Positions 1 through 8,116 of a stretch of 64,000 nucleotides of DNA are shown here, one piece after another. Source of the DNA: Nocardia farcinica (GTDB lineage: Bacteria > Actinomycetota > Actinomycetes > Mycobacteriales > Mycobacteriaceae). The translations under genes and the position numbers were made by a program. Numbering within the stretch: position 1 is the first letter of the stretch; each line of letters begins with the position of its first letter. The stretch lies in the NCBI RefSeq assembly GCF_001182745.1, contig NZ_LN868938.1, positions 3,584,763 through 3,648,762 of the forward strand, written 5' to 3'. The notes under the pieces were generated by a model, which had not been told where the DNA came from, made no database searches, and worked only from the letters and a program-made list of their open reading frames with translations.

Positions 1-889
1 GCGGCAACAGCGCCGCACCGGATCGGCGGCGACGCCCACCCGCACCGCGTGTACCGGCAGAACGACGAGCGCTATCCATCCGACTGCACACCTCTCGCGT
101 CACATATGGCCACACGGCCGGTTACCTCAGCCCCACCCGAGGCCGTGCTTTCTGCTGCGCCAGCGCAGTCCGGGCCCGCTCGACCTGGCGCCATTGCCCC
201 CGACAACGTCGGCAACCCTGTTCTAATCGTCCCCCCACATCGACCCGTTGCCACCGAGTGGCGCAGCTCACACTATCCGGCGGTGTGGGCCGGATCGCAA
301 GGGGGTAACGCCCTGCGGTTGCGGCTTGTGTTGACACCGGTTACAGGAAGTTTAGGCGTAGGCCGAGCGAAGGCCGAAACGGGCTGGTCGGGTGCGAAAC
401 GGCGACGTGAGACGGGCACGCTAGCAGGCCGAGGTCGCCGTCGCGAGACGGCCACGCCGCCTGCGGGCCGCGTCGCCGAAGGCGGCCACCCGAACCAGCC
501 CGCGTCACCCTCGCGAGACCGCCGCGCGAACGGACCCCCGTCATCGAAGGCAGCCATCCGAACGAACCGACACCGCCGTCGCGAGACGGCCACGCCCGCG
601 AACTCACGCCGTCGGGAGACGGCTGCGGAACGGACCCCCGTCACCGAGACGGCCAAACCGACATTGTCATCGTGAGGCGGCCACGCCTGCGGACCCACGT
701 CCCTCGACAAAGCGGCTTGCACGAGGGACCGGCGCAGGGTCGGCCGCGTGAACGGACCGTACGACGTCCCCCGGGGCATGGGCGGGTGATCGGCCCCGCG
801 TTGCACGGGATCGCCCTCGGTCCGGAAAGTATCGATCCGTTCGCCGGAGGACGCGGTCGGATCACGGTCTACGGCCGCGTTCCTTACCC
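1..889. other. gene-free stretch at left edge
   Basis: No convincing gene is visible on either strand. The open frames here are long only because of GC bias, and their predicted products are low-complexity arginine/proline-rich strings that look like nothing known to me. The one structured element is a degenerate short repeat at about 402-720. The right end lies just past the stop codon of the leftward M23 peptidase gene. I cannot tell whether the first bases are the tail of a gene outside the window. Confidence 0.5.
402..720. repeat. degenerate ~33-bp tandem repeat, about ten copies
   Basis: A core resembling GTCGCGAGACGGCCACGCC recurs with anchors near 409, 445, 478, 515, 546, 583, 616, 646, 674 and 705, a spacing of 28-37 bases. 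The best copies are at 440-458 and 578-596. Others vary at several positions (GAAGGC, GAGGCG or GACAAAG in place of GAGACGG). The unit contains the palindrome TCGCGA. The spacing is not a clean multiple of three and the copies fall in different frames, so this is a DNA-level repeat rather than a protein repeat. Its function is unknown. Confidence 0.6.
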
Positions 890-1759
890 TCAGTGGGCAG
901 ACGGGCCCCAGTGCATCGGGACGCCCTTGGCGGCCAGGTAGGGCATCGGGTCGATCTTGTTGCCGCCCTGGTCCCAGATCTCCAGGTGCAGGTGGGGGCC
1001 GGTGGACTGGCCGCGGTTGCCGACGGTGGCGATGACGTCGCCCGCGTTGACGCGCTGGCCCGCCTGTACATACATGTCGTTGACGTGGCCGTAGACGGCG
1101 GTGGTGCCGTCGTCCTGCAGCACGCGCACCCACAGGCCGAAGCCGGAGGCGGGACCGGCCTCGATGACGGTGCCGCTGCTGACCGAGCGGATCGGGGCGC
1201 CGAGCGCGTCGGCGAAGTCGAGCCCGTAGTGGAACTGGCCCCAGCGGGTGCCGTAGCCGGAGCTGATGGCGCCGGCGACCGGGCGAACCGCCACGGGCGG
1301 CGCCACGTGCTGCTGGACGTTCTTGAGCACGTCCTCGACCTGGGCCAGCGGGGCGGCGATCTCCGGCGGCAGGTTCGGGATACCGAACGGCTGCTGCGCG
1401 ACGTTCTGCGCGACCGGCGCGGCGACCTGGGTGACCGGCGCGGGATCGGCGGCCGGGGCGGGCTCGGCGATCTGCTTCGCCTCGGCGGCCGGGATCTCGG
1501 CGGTGCCCTTGAACGCGATGGCCTCCTCGGCGGCCTCGGTGTTGCGCGCGGGGGCCAGCGGCGATGCGGCGGCGAGGGCCGGGGCGACCTGCGCGGCGAC
1601 GCCGACCAGGGCACCCGCGGCGACGGCGGCGCTCGCGGCGGCCCGCACCCGCTCACCCTGGCTGGACTGGGCACGGTGACGCGTCGGACGACCCGTGGCG
1701 CCGTGGCCGAGCAGGCTCTCGACGGTGATGGAACTGGGGCCAAGCCGGTGCTGCGACAA
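890..1759 (-). CDS. M23 family metallopeptidase (LytM/lysostaphin type)
   Basis: Predicted secreted or membrane-anchored zinc endopeptidase acting on peptidoglycan cross-links. The last 115 residues form an M23 domain with the zinc ligands H177 and D181 (in HYGLDFA) and H256/H258 (in GPHLHLEIW). The N-terminus is basic, followed by an Ala/Val-rich hydrophobic segment at about residues 37-62 (signal or anchor) and an Ala/Pro linker. I chose the TTG start at 1759 because GAGGA lies eight bases upstream. An ATG at 1876 would add 39 residues but has no ribosome-binding site. It is divergent from the nitronate monooxygenase gene. The family assignment is firm; the substrate is inferred. Confidence 0.85.
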   Translation of the reverse strand: MSQHRLGPSSITVESLLGHGATGRPTRHRAQSSQGERVRAAASAAVAAGALVGVAAQVAPALAAASPLAPARNTEAAEEAIAFKGTAEIPAAEAKQIAEPAPAADPAPVTQVAAPVAQNVAQQPFGIPNLPPEIAAPLAQVEDVLKNVQQHVAPPVAVRPVAGAISSGYGTRWGQFHYGLDFADALGAPIRSVSSGTVIEAGPASGFGLWVRVLQDDGTTAVYGHVNDMYVQAGQRVNAGDVIATVGNRGQSTGPHLHLEIWDQGGNKIDPMPYLAAKGVPMHWGPSAH

Positions 1760-1890
1760 GATTCGTCCTCGCGTCCGTCCTACAGTTGCCAACGAACGCC
1801 GCCGCGTCACCCGCTGACCCGGGCCGACCATGTCGTCGGGATCGGCCGTGGTCCGCGATTTGTAACGTTTCGGCATCCGTTGTGACGGGA

Positions 1891-1931
1891 ACTCTACCCT
1901 GTCGTGACCATTCCGCAACCTTCGGTCACGA
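1891..1931 (-). promoter_or_regulatory. leftward promoter and inverted repeat upstream of the M23 gene
   Basis: On the minus strand TTGCGG (1913-1918) and TAGAGT (1891-1896) are separated by 16 bases, a plausible sigma70-type promoter for the peptidase. A perfect 8-bp inverted repeat, TCGTGACC at 1902-1909 and GGTCACGA at 1924-1931, brackets the -35 element and could be an operator. If the TTG start is right, the leader would be about 125 nt. Read from sequence only. Confidence 0.35.
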
Positions 1932-1947
1932 ATCGACGGTGAGGTCC

Positions 1948-3027
1948 ATGTCACAGCGGCCGCGGGCGCAGACTCGGACCGTGATCATCGACGAACTGCG
2001 CGTCCCGATCGTGCTCGCCCCGATGGCGGGCGGCCCCTCCACTCCCGAACTCGCGGCCGCGGTCTGCGCGGCGGGCGGCCTCGGCACCGTCGCCGCCGGC
2101 TACCTGAGCGCCGCCGACACCGCGGCCAGGATCGAGGCCACCAGAAGCCGCACCGACGCCCCCTTCGGCGTGAACCTCTTCGTGCCGGGGCCGGCCACTC
2201 CCCGCACCGAATTCGCCGGGTATCTCGCCGAACTCGGCGAGCGCTTCGCACTCGGCGAGCCCCGCCACGACACCGACGACTGGGCCGCGAAGCTCGACCT
2301 CCTGGTGGCCGCCCCGGTGCCCGTGGTCAGCTGCACCTTCGGCTGCCCCACCGCCGCCGAGATCGCACGCCTGCACGCCGTCGGCACCGAGGTGTGGGTC
2401 ACCGTGACCTCGGTGGCGGAGGCGCGCATCGCCGTCGAGGCGGGTGCGGACGTGCTCGTCGCGCAGGGCGCCGAGGCGGGCGGGCACCGGGCGACGTTCG
2501 TCGACCGGGTCGCCGACGACGCGATCGACCCGCTCGGCCTACTCACCCTGCTCCAACTGCTCACCGCCGCCACCGACCGGCCGATCGTCGCGGCGGGCGG
2601 TATCGCCACCGGCGCGGGCATTGCCGCCGTCCTGGCCGCGGGTGCCGCCGCCGCGCAACTGGGCACCGCGTTCCTGCGCTGCCCGGAAGCGGGCACCAAC
2701 CCGGTGCACCGCGCCGCCGTGCCGACCGAGACGCCCACCATGCTGACGCGCGCGTTCACCGGCAGGCTCGCGCGCGGGGTGCGCAACGACTTCATGGCGC
2801 GACACTCCGCGAGCGCCCCGGCGGCCTATCCCGAAATCCACTTCGCGACAGCGCCGTTGCGCGCCGAAGCGCGGTCGTCCGGCAACCCGGAGAATGTCAA
2901 TCTGTGGGCGGGCCAAGCACATTCGCTCGCGTCCGAGTTACCGGCGGGCGAACTCGTGCGACAGCTGGCCGAAGAGACGAAAGCCGCTCTGGACTCGGCA
3001 CTTTCGCGCCGAATCCAGCCTTGTTGA
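1948..3027 (+). CDS. nitronate monooxygenase (NMO / 2-nitropropane dioxygenase family)
   Basis: FMN-dependent TIM-barrel enzyme predicted to oxidise alkyl nitronates such as propionate-3-nitronate to the carbonyl compound. 359 residues, normal for the family. The N-terminal PIVLAPMAGGPS strand, the QGAEAGGH segment with the class I histidine, and the phosphate-binding AGGIATG loop are all present. The start is ATG 1948, with GGTGAGG just upstream; an alternative GTG lies at 1981. The gene diverges from the M23 peptidase gene and is followed after 69 bases by the SCO5389-family gene. It may be annotated elsewhere as 2-nitropropane dioxygenase or enoyl reductase-like. Confidence 0.85.
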   Translation: MSQRPRAQTRTVIIDELRVPIVLAPMAGGPSTPELAAAVCAAGGLGTVAAGYLSAADTAARIEATRSRTDAPFGVNLFVPGPATPRTEFAGYLAELGERFALGEPRHDTDDWAAKLDLLVAAPVPVVSCTFGCPTAAEIARLHAVGTEVWVTVTSVAEARIAVEAGADVLVAQGAEAGGHRATFVDRVADDAIDPLGLLTLLQLLTAATDRPIVAAGGIATGAGIAAVLAAGAAAAQLGTAFLRCPEAGTNPVHRAAVPTETPTMLTRAFTGRLARGVRNDFMARHSASAPAAYPEIHFATAPLRAEARSSGNPENVNLWAGQAHSLASELPAGELVRQLAEETKAALDSALSRRIQPC

Positions 3028-3028
3028 C

Positions 3029-3041
3029 AACGAGTATCGTT
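3029..3041. promoter_or_regulatory. palindrome upstream of the SCO5389-family gene
   Basis: AACGA-GTA-TCGTT is a perfect 13-bp interrupted palindrome just after the nitronate monooxygenase stop. A TTGACA-like hexamer overlaps its left side. It sits 56 bases before the next start codon, so it could be a repressor site for that gene. Confidence 0.3.
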
Positions 3042-3096
3042 TACACTCGGGAAGGCATCGCAACCGCCATCCACCCCATCCCAGGAGGAGAGCGCC

Positions 3097-3489
3097 ATGT
3101 CCCTCGATGTTCCCGCCGCCCTGCTCGAACGCGCCGAACGCGGTGAGATCGACGACGCCGACTTCGTCGACTGCGTGAAGAACTCGCTGCCCTACGCCTG
3201 GGAGGTCGTGAGCCGGGTCGTCGGCGACCTGCAGTCGGGCACAGCCGAATTCGCCGACAACGTGGTTCCGCCGCCGGACGAGACCGCCCGCGGGCAGCTA
3301 CTGCGCGCGATGGCCTCCGACGCGATCCGCGGCGGCCTGGAGCGGCACTTCGGCGTCAAGCTCGCCTTCCAGAACTGCCACCGGGTGGCGGCCTTCCCGC
3401 TCAGCGCCGTGGGCGGCGACACCTACTCGACGTTCATCAGCACCCGGGCGCAGCTGCTCAACCAGAGCCCGGAACTGCGGAACTGCTGA
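3097..3489 (+). CDS. SCO5389 family protein
   Basis: 130-residue soluble protein of the conserved actinobacterial family named after Streptomyces SCO5389. I recognise the family by its LPYAWE, PPPDE-ARGQLLRA and FGVKLAFQNCHRVA blocks and its conserved C-terminal LNQSPEL ending in Cys. No function is established to my knowledge. The start is ATG 3097, preceded by a strong AGGAGGAG at a good distance. It ends just before a long hairpin shared with the converging monooxygenase gene. Confidence 0.85.
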   Translation: MSLDVPAALLERAERGEIDDADFVDCVKNSLPYAWEVVSRVVGDLQSGTAEFADNVVPPPDETARGQLLRAMASDAIRGGLERHFGVKLAFQNCHRVAAFPLSAVGGDTYSTFISTRAQLLNQSPELRNC

Positions 3490-3504
3490 TCCGGCAGCCG
3501 CTTT

Positions 3505-3536
3505 CCCGCCCGGCGCGACACCCCGCGCCGGGCGGG
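3505..3536. terminator. bidirectional hairpin between converging genes
   Basis: CCCGCCCGGCGCG (3505-3517) pairs perfectly with CGCGCCGGGCGGG (3524-3536) around a 6-base loop. It lies between the SCO5389-family gene (+) and the monooxygenase gene (-). There is no T-run, which is usual for high-GC actinobacterial terminators. Confidence 0.6.
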
Positions 3537-3549
3537 TCGCCGTTCTCCC

Positions 3550-5022
3550 TCAGCCCCGCCCCGCCACGGCCTGCCCCTCCACGTAGTCGAGCGGGTCGAA
3601 CCGGCGTGTCTTCCACCGGTACAGCCAGGTGATTCCCGGCCAGTTGTTGGTGATCCGGCCCGAGGCGTTGCGGTACCAGCTGGAGCAGAAGTTCCAGGGC
3701 GTGTCCCGCAGCCGCCGTTGCAGCCAGTCGTCCCAATTCTGTTCGACATCGGCGCGCGCGGCCAGATGACGGCCCGGCCGCGCGGTCACGTAGTCGATCA
3801 CCTGCCGGATGTAGCGGGCCTGGGACTCGAGCATGTAGATGATCGAGCCCGCACCGACATTGGTGTTCGGGCCGTACATCATGAACAGGTTCGGGAACTC
3901 CGGCACCGAGAGTCCCAGGTAGGCGCGAGCGCCCTCGTCCGCCCACACGTCGGCCAGCTTGCGGCCGCCGAGCCCGTAGATGTTCATCGGCGCCAGGAAT
4001 TCGGTGCCCTTGAAGCCGGTGCCGTAGATGATCACGTCGGCCTCGTGCAGGATGCCGTCCGCGGTGCGCACGCCGGTGGGCGTGATCTCGGTGATGGCCG
4101 TGGTCTCCACCGTCACGTTCGGCTGGGCCAGGGCCGGGAAGTAGTCGTTGGAGAACAGCCCGCGCTTGCAGCCGGGCTCGTAGTCCGGCGTCAGCTTGGC
4201 GCGCAGGACCGGATCGGCGACCTGGCGCTCCCGGTGCCGTTCGGCCAGCGCCACCACCGGCCCTTTGATCCACGGCAGATCGGTCAGCCCGAGCGCGAGG
4301 AACTCGAAGATCGCCCAGATCGCGAACCGCTCGGCCAGCCGGGTCGGCGGCAGGTACCGGAACAGGGCGTGGTGCAGCGCGCGGTACTCGACATCGGGCT
4401 TGGGCAACACCCACGCGGCCGAGCGCTGGAACAGCGTGAGGTGGGCGACGTCGGGCTGGATGCGCGGGATGTACTGGATGGCGCTGGCGCCGGTGCCGAT
4501 GCAGGCCACCCGCTTGCCGGTGAGATCGATGTCGTGGTCCCACCGCGCGGAGTGGAAGGCGGCCCCGGTGAAGGTGTCGATGCCGGGGATGCTCGGCATC
4601 GCCGGACGCGAGAGCTGCCCCACCGCGGACACCAGGATCGCGCACCGCAGCTGCTCGCCGTCGGCGGTGGACACCGTCCAGCCGCCGCGGCTCTCGTCGA
4701 ACTCGGCGTCGGTGACTTCGGTGCCGAACCGGATGAACCGTTCCAGATCGTGCTTGCGCGCCACGCTGCGCATGTAGTCGTGGATGTCGCGCTGCTCCGA
4801 GAAGCGCCGGGGCCAGTCCGCTTTCGGCTCGTGGGAGAACGAGTACAGCGGCGAGGGCACGTCGCAGGCGGCGCCGGGATAGGTGTTCTCCCGCCACACG
4901 CCGCCGAGGTCGGCGGCCTTCTCGAGGATGCGGAAATCGTCGAACCCGGCGCGCCGCAGTTCCAGCGCGAGGCCGAGCCCGCCGAACCCGGCGCCGATGA
5001 TCAGGACGGACGGCGATGTCAT
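3550..5022 (-). CDS. flavin-containing Baeyer-Villiger-type monooxygenase
   Basis: FAD- and NADPH-dependent monooxygenase of 490 residues, a typical length. The N-terminal Rossmann motif IIGAGFGGLG binds FAD. The BVMO fingerprint F-x-G-x3-H-x3-W is present (FTGAAFHSARW), followed by the second dinucleotide motif GTGASA for NADPH. The C-terminus carries the family's NNWPG segment. Substrate unknown; relatives oxidise ketones, steroids or alkanones. It lies opposite a fatty acyl-CoA ligase gene with a shared 300-base upstream region, so a lipid or ketone degradative role is possible. A decayed paralogue C-terminus occurs at 9324-9608. Confidence 0.88.
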   Translation of the reverse strand: MTSPSVLIIGAGFGGLGLALELRRAGFDDFRILEKAADLGGVWRENTYPGAACDVPSPLYSFSHEPKADWPRRFSEQRDIHDYMRSVARKHDLERFIRFGTEVTDAEFDESRGGWTVSTADGEQLRCAILVSAVGQLSRPAMPSIPGIDTFTGAAFHSARWDHDIDLTGKRVACIGTGASAIQYIPRIQPDVAHLTLFQRSAAWVLPKPDVEYRALHHALFRYLPPTRLAERFAIWAIFEFLALGLTDLPWIKGPVVALAERHRERQVADPVLRAKLTPDYEPGCKRGLFSNDYFPALAQPNVTVETTAITEITPTGVRTADGILHEADVIIYGTGFKGTEFLAPMNIYGLGGRKLADVWADEGARAYLGLSVPEFPNLFMMYGPNTNVGAGSIIYMLESQARYIRQVIDYVTARPGRHLAARADVEQNWDDWLQRRLRDTPWNFCSSWYRNASGRITNNWPGITWLYRWKTRRFDPLDYVEGQAVAGRG

Positions 5023-5323
5023 CTTTCGAGCGTAAGCGCCGCACGCGCCGCGGAGCAGAGATCCGCGGACAACCGATCAGCATTTCCGGCCACACCCGCG
5101 CCCCGGCTCCAGCGACCACGACGGCCGCGCGAGCCCGTGGCATCGTCGCAGCCAGGAGCCCATTTTCCGGGCTCGCGTGCTTGTTTTTGCTCCGGCAGCT
5201 ACCGTGACCTGCGGAAAGTGAAGGCGGGTGCCCCGAGGCCGAGCGCCACCACCACGGCTGACCCTTCGGTAGCATCCGGTGTGACGTGGCTCATGCCGGC
5301 CACCGACGAGAAGGAGTTCTTCG
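5023..5323. other. divergent intergenic region, monooxygenase / acyl-CoA ligase
   Basis: About 300 bases between two divergent genes that presumably hold both promoters. I see no clean operator, RNA or small gene. AAGGAG at about 5310 serves the acyl-CoA ligase start. Confidence 0.45.
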
Positions 5324-6961
5324 ATGTTGAGCACCATGCAGGACGAGCCGCTGTCGCTGGCGACACTGCTGAAATACGCCGCCACCTTCCAGGGTGAGAG
5401 CACGGTGTCCACCTGGACCGGCGACGGCGTCCGCACGATGACCTACCGTGAGCTCGGCGCCGAGGCCGCCCGGCTGGCGAACGCGCTGAGCGGGCTCGGC
5501 ATCGGCGTCGGTGACCGGGTCGGCACCTTCATGTGGAACAACAACGAGCACATGGTCGCCTACATCGGCGTCCCCGCGATGGGCGCGGTGCTGCACGCGT
5601 TGAACATCCGCCTCTTCCCCGAACAGCTCGTCTACGTGGCCAACCACGCCGAAGACAAGGTCGTCATCGTCGACGGCTCGCTGGTGCCGATGTTCGCCCA
5701 GCTGCTGCCGAACATGAAGACCGTGCGGCACGTCATCGTCGCCAACGGTGACGCCGCCACCCTGCAGGCGCCCGAGGGCGTGCAGGTGCACTCCTACTCC
5801 GAGCTGCTCGCCGGCCAGTCCGACAGCTACGACTTCCCGGTCATCGACGAGCGCTCCGCCGCCGCCATGTGCTACACCTCCGGCACCACCGGCGACCCCA
5901 AGGGCGTCGTCTACTCGCACCGCTCCAACTGGCTGCACGCCATGCAGGTCGTCTCGCCCTCGGGCATGGGCTTCAGCGGCGCCGACAGCGTGCTCGCCAT
6001 CGTGCCGCTCTTCCACGCCAACGCCTGGGGCATCCCCTACGCCGCGCTCATGTCCGGCGCGAATGTCGTGATGCCCGACCGCTTCCTGCAGCCCGGCCCG
6101 CTGCTCGAGATCCTGGCGAACCTGAAGCCCACCTTCGCCGCCGCCGTGCCCACCATCTGGGGCGGCGTGCTCGCCGCGCTGGCCGCCCAGCCGCAGGACA
6201 TCTCGCACCTGCGCACCGTCGTGGTCGGCGGCGCCGCCGTGCCCCCGTCGATGATGCACGCCTTCCAGGAGCGCCACGGCGTGCGCGTGCTGCACGCCTG
6301 GGGCATGACCGAGACCTCGCCGCTCGGCTCGGTCGCCCACGCGCCCGCCGGCGTCACCGGCGAGGAGGAATGGGCCTACCGCTACACCCAGGGCCGCTTC
6401 CCCGCCTCCGTGCAGGCCCGCCTGGTCGACGACGCGGGCAACGTCGTGCCCAACGACGGCGAATCCCTCGGCGAACTGGAAGTCAAGGGCCCCTGGATCA
6501 CCGGCTCCTACTACTCCCCCGACGGCTCCCCCGTCGACCCCGACAAGTTCGACAACGGCTGGCTGCGCACCGGCGACGTCGGCAAGATCAGCCCCGACGG
6601 CTACCTCACCCTCGTCGACCGCTCCAAGGACGTCATCAAGTCCGGCGGTGAATGGATCTCCTCGGTCGACCTGGAGAACGCCGTCATGGGCCACCCCGCC
6701 GTCGCCGAGGCCGCCGTCATCGGCGTGCCCGACGAGAAGTGGGACGAGCGCCCCCTGGTCGCCATCGTCCTGGCCGAGGGCGCCACCGCCGAACCCACCG
6801 AACTGCGCGACTTCCTCGCCGACAAGTTCGCCAAGTGGCAGCTCCCCGAACACTGGACCTTCATCTCCGAAGTGCCCAAGACCAGCGTCGGCAAGTTCGA
6901 CAAGAAGCAGCTGCGCGCCCAGTACGCCAACGGCGAACTGGACGTCAAGACCCTCGCCTGA
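5324..6961 (+). CDS. long/medium-chain fatty acid-CoA ligase (FadD family)
   Basis: ANL-superfamily adenylating enzyme that activates a fatty acid with ATP and transfers it to CoA. 545 residues. The P-loop-like motif YTSGTTGDPKG, the W-G-M-T-E-T-S motif and the hinge/C-terminal LVDRSKDVIKSGGEWIS (A8/A10 region with the ribose-binding Asp and Lys) are all present, so it looks active. The start ATG 5324 has AAGGAG upstream; a second ATG lies four codons on. It is divergent from the flavin monooxygenase gene and may share a lipid-catabolic role with it. Chain-length preference cannot be read from sequence. Confidence 0.87.
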   Translation: MLSTMQDEPLSLATLLKYAATFQGESTVSTWTGDGVRTMTYRELGAEAARLANALSGLGIGVGDRVGTFMWNNNEHMVAYIGVPAMGAVLHALNIRLFPEQLVYVANHAEDKVVIVDGSLVPMFAQLLPNMKTVRHVIVANGDAATLQAPEGVQVHSYSELLAGQSDSYDFPVIDERSAAAMCYTSGTTGDPKGVVYSHRSNWLHAMQVVSPSGMGFSGADSVLAIVPLFHANAWGIPYAALMSGANVVMPDRFLQPGPLLEILANLKPTFAAAVPTIWGGVLAALAAQPQDISHLRTVVVGGAAVPPSMMHAFQERHGVRVLHAWGMTETSPLGSVAHAPAGVTGEEEWAYRYTQGRFPASVQARLVDDAGNVVPNDGESLGELEVKGPWITGSYYSPDGSPVDPDKFDNGWLRTGDVGKISPDGYLTLVDRSKDVIKSGGEWISSVDLENAVMGHPAVAEAAVIGVPDEKWDERPLVAIVLAEGATAEPTELRDFLADKFAKWQLPEHWTFISEVPKTSVGKFDKKQLRAQYANGELDVKTLA

Positions 6962-6966
6962 CCCCC

Positions 6967-7001
6967 GTGCGCCCGGCGGCCCCTTTCGCCGCCGGGCGCA
7001 C
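6967..7001 (+). terminator. hairpin after the acyl-CoA ligase gene
   Basis: GTGCGCCCGGCGGC (6967-6980) pairs perfectly over 14 bp with GCCGCCGGGCGCAC (6988-7001) around a 7-base loop, six bases after the stop codon. No T-run. It separates the ligase gene from tRNA-Arg. Confidence 0.6.
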
Positions 7002-7060
7002 CCCGGGGACGATGCTGCCTCCGGCCCGTCCACCCGGTAGACTGCCCCACGTCCATACCA

Positions 7061-7136
7061 GCCTTCGTAGCTCAGGGGATAGAGCACCGCTCTCCTAAAG
7101 CGGGTGTCGCAGGTTCGAATCCTGCCGAGGGCACCA
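7061..7136 (+). tRNA. tRNA-Arg (anticodon CCT)
   Basis: Full cloverleaf: acceptor GCCTTCG/CGAGGGC, D arm, anticodon stem CCGCT/AGCGG with loop CTCCTAA (anticodon CCT, reads AGG), T arm GCAGG-TTCGAAT-CCTGC, discriminator A, and an encoded CCA at 7134-7136. Its 3' side abuts a gene relic, which is typical of a tRNA used as an integration site. Confidence 0.95.
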
Positions 7137-7336
7137 TATTTCTGCAGGTCAGGGGCGGTTTCAAAGATCATCCGTTCGACGTCCGGCGCGGTCGGATTCA
7201 GCTCCAGCTGCGACACCGCTACCAACGCGCCCTGTCTCAGATCGTAGAGCCGCCAGCTCGTTCCGTCAGTCAGGATGCCGACATACCGCCTGCCAAGCTC
7301 GTTGTGACGCTGCTGCACTGTCTGGGGTCGGTTCAT
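7137..7336 (-). pseudogene. relic of a restriction/DNA methylase-like protein
   Basis: The minus strand encodes about 65 residues reading like the N-terminal region of large actinobacterial N-6 methylase / type ISP-like proteins (ELGRRYVGILTDGTSWRLY). The reading frame then runs straight into the antisense of tRNA-Arg and loses all similarity, so the gene is truncated at the tRNA 3' end. No partner genes remain. The methylase link rests on my memory of the motif and is tentative; the truncation against the tRNA is seen directly. The rest of the gap to 7513 shows nothing. Confidence 0.45.
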
Positions 7337-7513
7337 CGGCACCGGAGGCGTGACCGGGCCTGCGTCACTGCGCCCGCCCGAAGACGATGCGGGCACGCCG
7401 ACGAGGACTATTTCGCGCCGGGGTGCACGGCGCGTCGTTACGTCTGCCGACTGCTTTCTCGAGGGACGACCAAGATAGGCTGGTTCGCAGGACGCGATGA
7501 GTCAGGACTGCCG

Positions 7514-8074
7514 GTGCCGAGAAACAGACGCCCCCGCGATCGGGAGGAGAAGCGCGCCGAGATCGTCGCTGCCGCGCGGCGGTTGTTCACCGAACAGGGG
7601 TACGACGCGGTCCCCGTGAGCAGAATCGCTCAGGACGCCGGGGTGGTGTCGAACACGCTGTACTGGTATTTCCGGGACAAGGACGCGGTGTTGACAGCGG
7701 TACTGGACGATGTCCTGGCCGACTCGATGGCCCGGTACGGGGAGGTCCTCGACAACGACATCGTCGACCGACTGGTATGGGTCGTCGCGGAGCTGGAGCA
7801 GGTGAGCCGGTTGGTGACCACCGTGCACGCTCGCGCGAAGGAGTCGGAGGCGGTTCGGGACTGGCACGAGCAGTTCCACGCGTTGGCCGAGGGCTTGTTC
7901 CGGGCAGATCTCGCCGTGATCGGAGTTCCCGCGGACGAGTTGGACGCGATGACCTCGATCGGGGTGTTCGTGGTCGAGGGACTCCTGATGCATCCGGTCG
8001 ACGACGAGGGCAAACGCGCGGTGATGGAAACACTGATCCAGAGCGCCCGCGCAAGAGCGGTCGCCGCCCGCTGA
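7514..8074 (+). CDS. TetR/AcrR family transcriptional regulator
   Basis: 186-residue one-component repressor. Residues 10-58 form the TetR helix-turn-helix domain (AARRLFTEQGYDAVPVSRIA followed by LYWYFRDKDAVL). The C-terminal ligand-binding domain is helical with no known ligand. I chose the GTG start at 7514; no ATG fits the frame nearby. It converges on an alpha/beta hydrolase gene whose promoter carries two 17-bp palindromes (9271-9332), which are likely sites for this regulator. Regulation of the neighbour is an inference. Confidence 0.8.
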   Translation: MPRNRRPRDREEKRAEIVAAARRLFTEQGYDAVPVSRIAQDAGVVSNTLYWYFRDKDAVLTAVLDDVLADSMARYGEVLDNDIVDRLVWVVAELEQVSRLVTTVHARAKESEAVRDWHEQFHALAEGLFRADLAVIGVPADELDAMTSIGVFVVEGLLMHPVDDEGKRAVMETLIQSARARAVAAR

Positions 8075-8116
8075 GGTGATCACCGGACGGCTACGCGAGC
8101 CGCGTGTCGTGCGGGT

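Noticed and set aside
49..675. Open frame with repeated RRRETATP-like peptides
   Set aside because: The DNA repeat spacing is not frame-consistent and the product is a GC-bias string; better explained as a non-coding repeat.
402..720. CRISPR array
   Set aside because: Units are degenerate, spacing varies from 28 to 37 bases, and there are no unique spacers or cas genes.
893..1885. Long plus-strand frame opposite the M23 gene
   Set aside because: Antisense shadow; the minus strand has all zinc-peptidase motifs.
1760..1954. N-terminal extension of the M23 peptidase and a cyclic di-AMP riboswitch in its leader
   Set aside because: The extension lacks a ribosome site and coding character. No ydaO-type conserved sequence blocks are visible in the leader.
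5291..7396. 700-residue minus-strand frame across the acyl-CoA ligase gene and tRNA
   Set aside because: It is antisense of a real gene; the GRIRTCDTRFRRAVLYPLSY segment is simply the translated complement of tRNA-Arg. Only the part beyond the tRNA (7137-7336) looks like a real relic.
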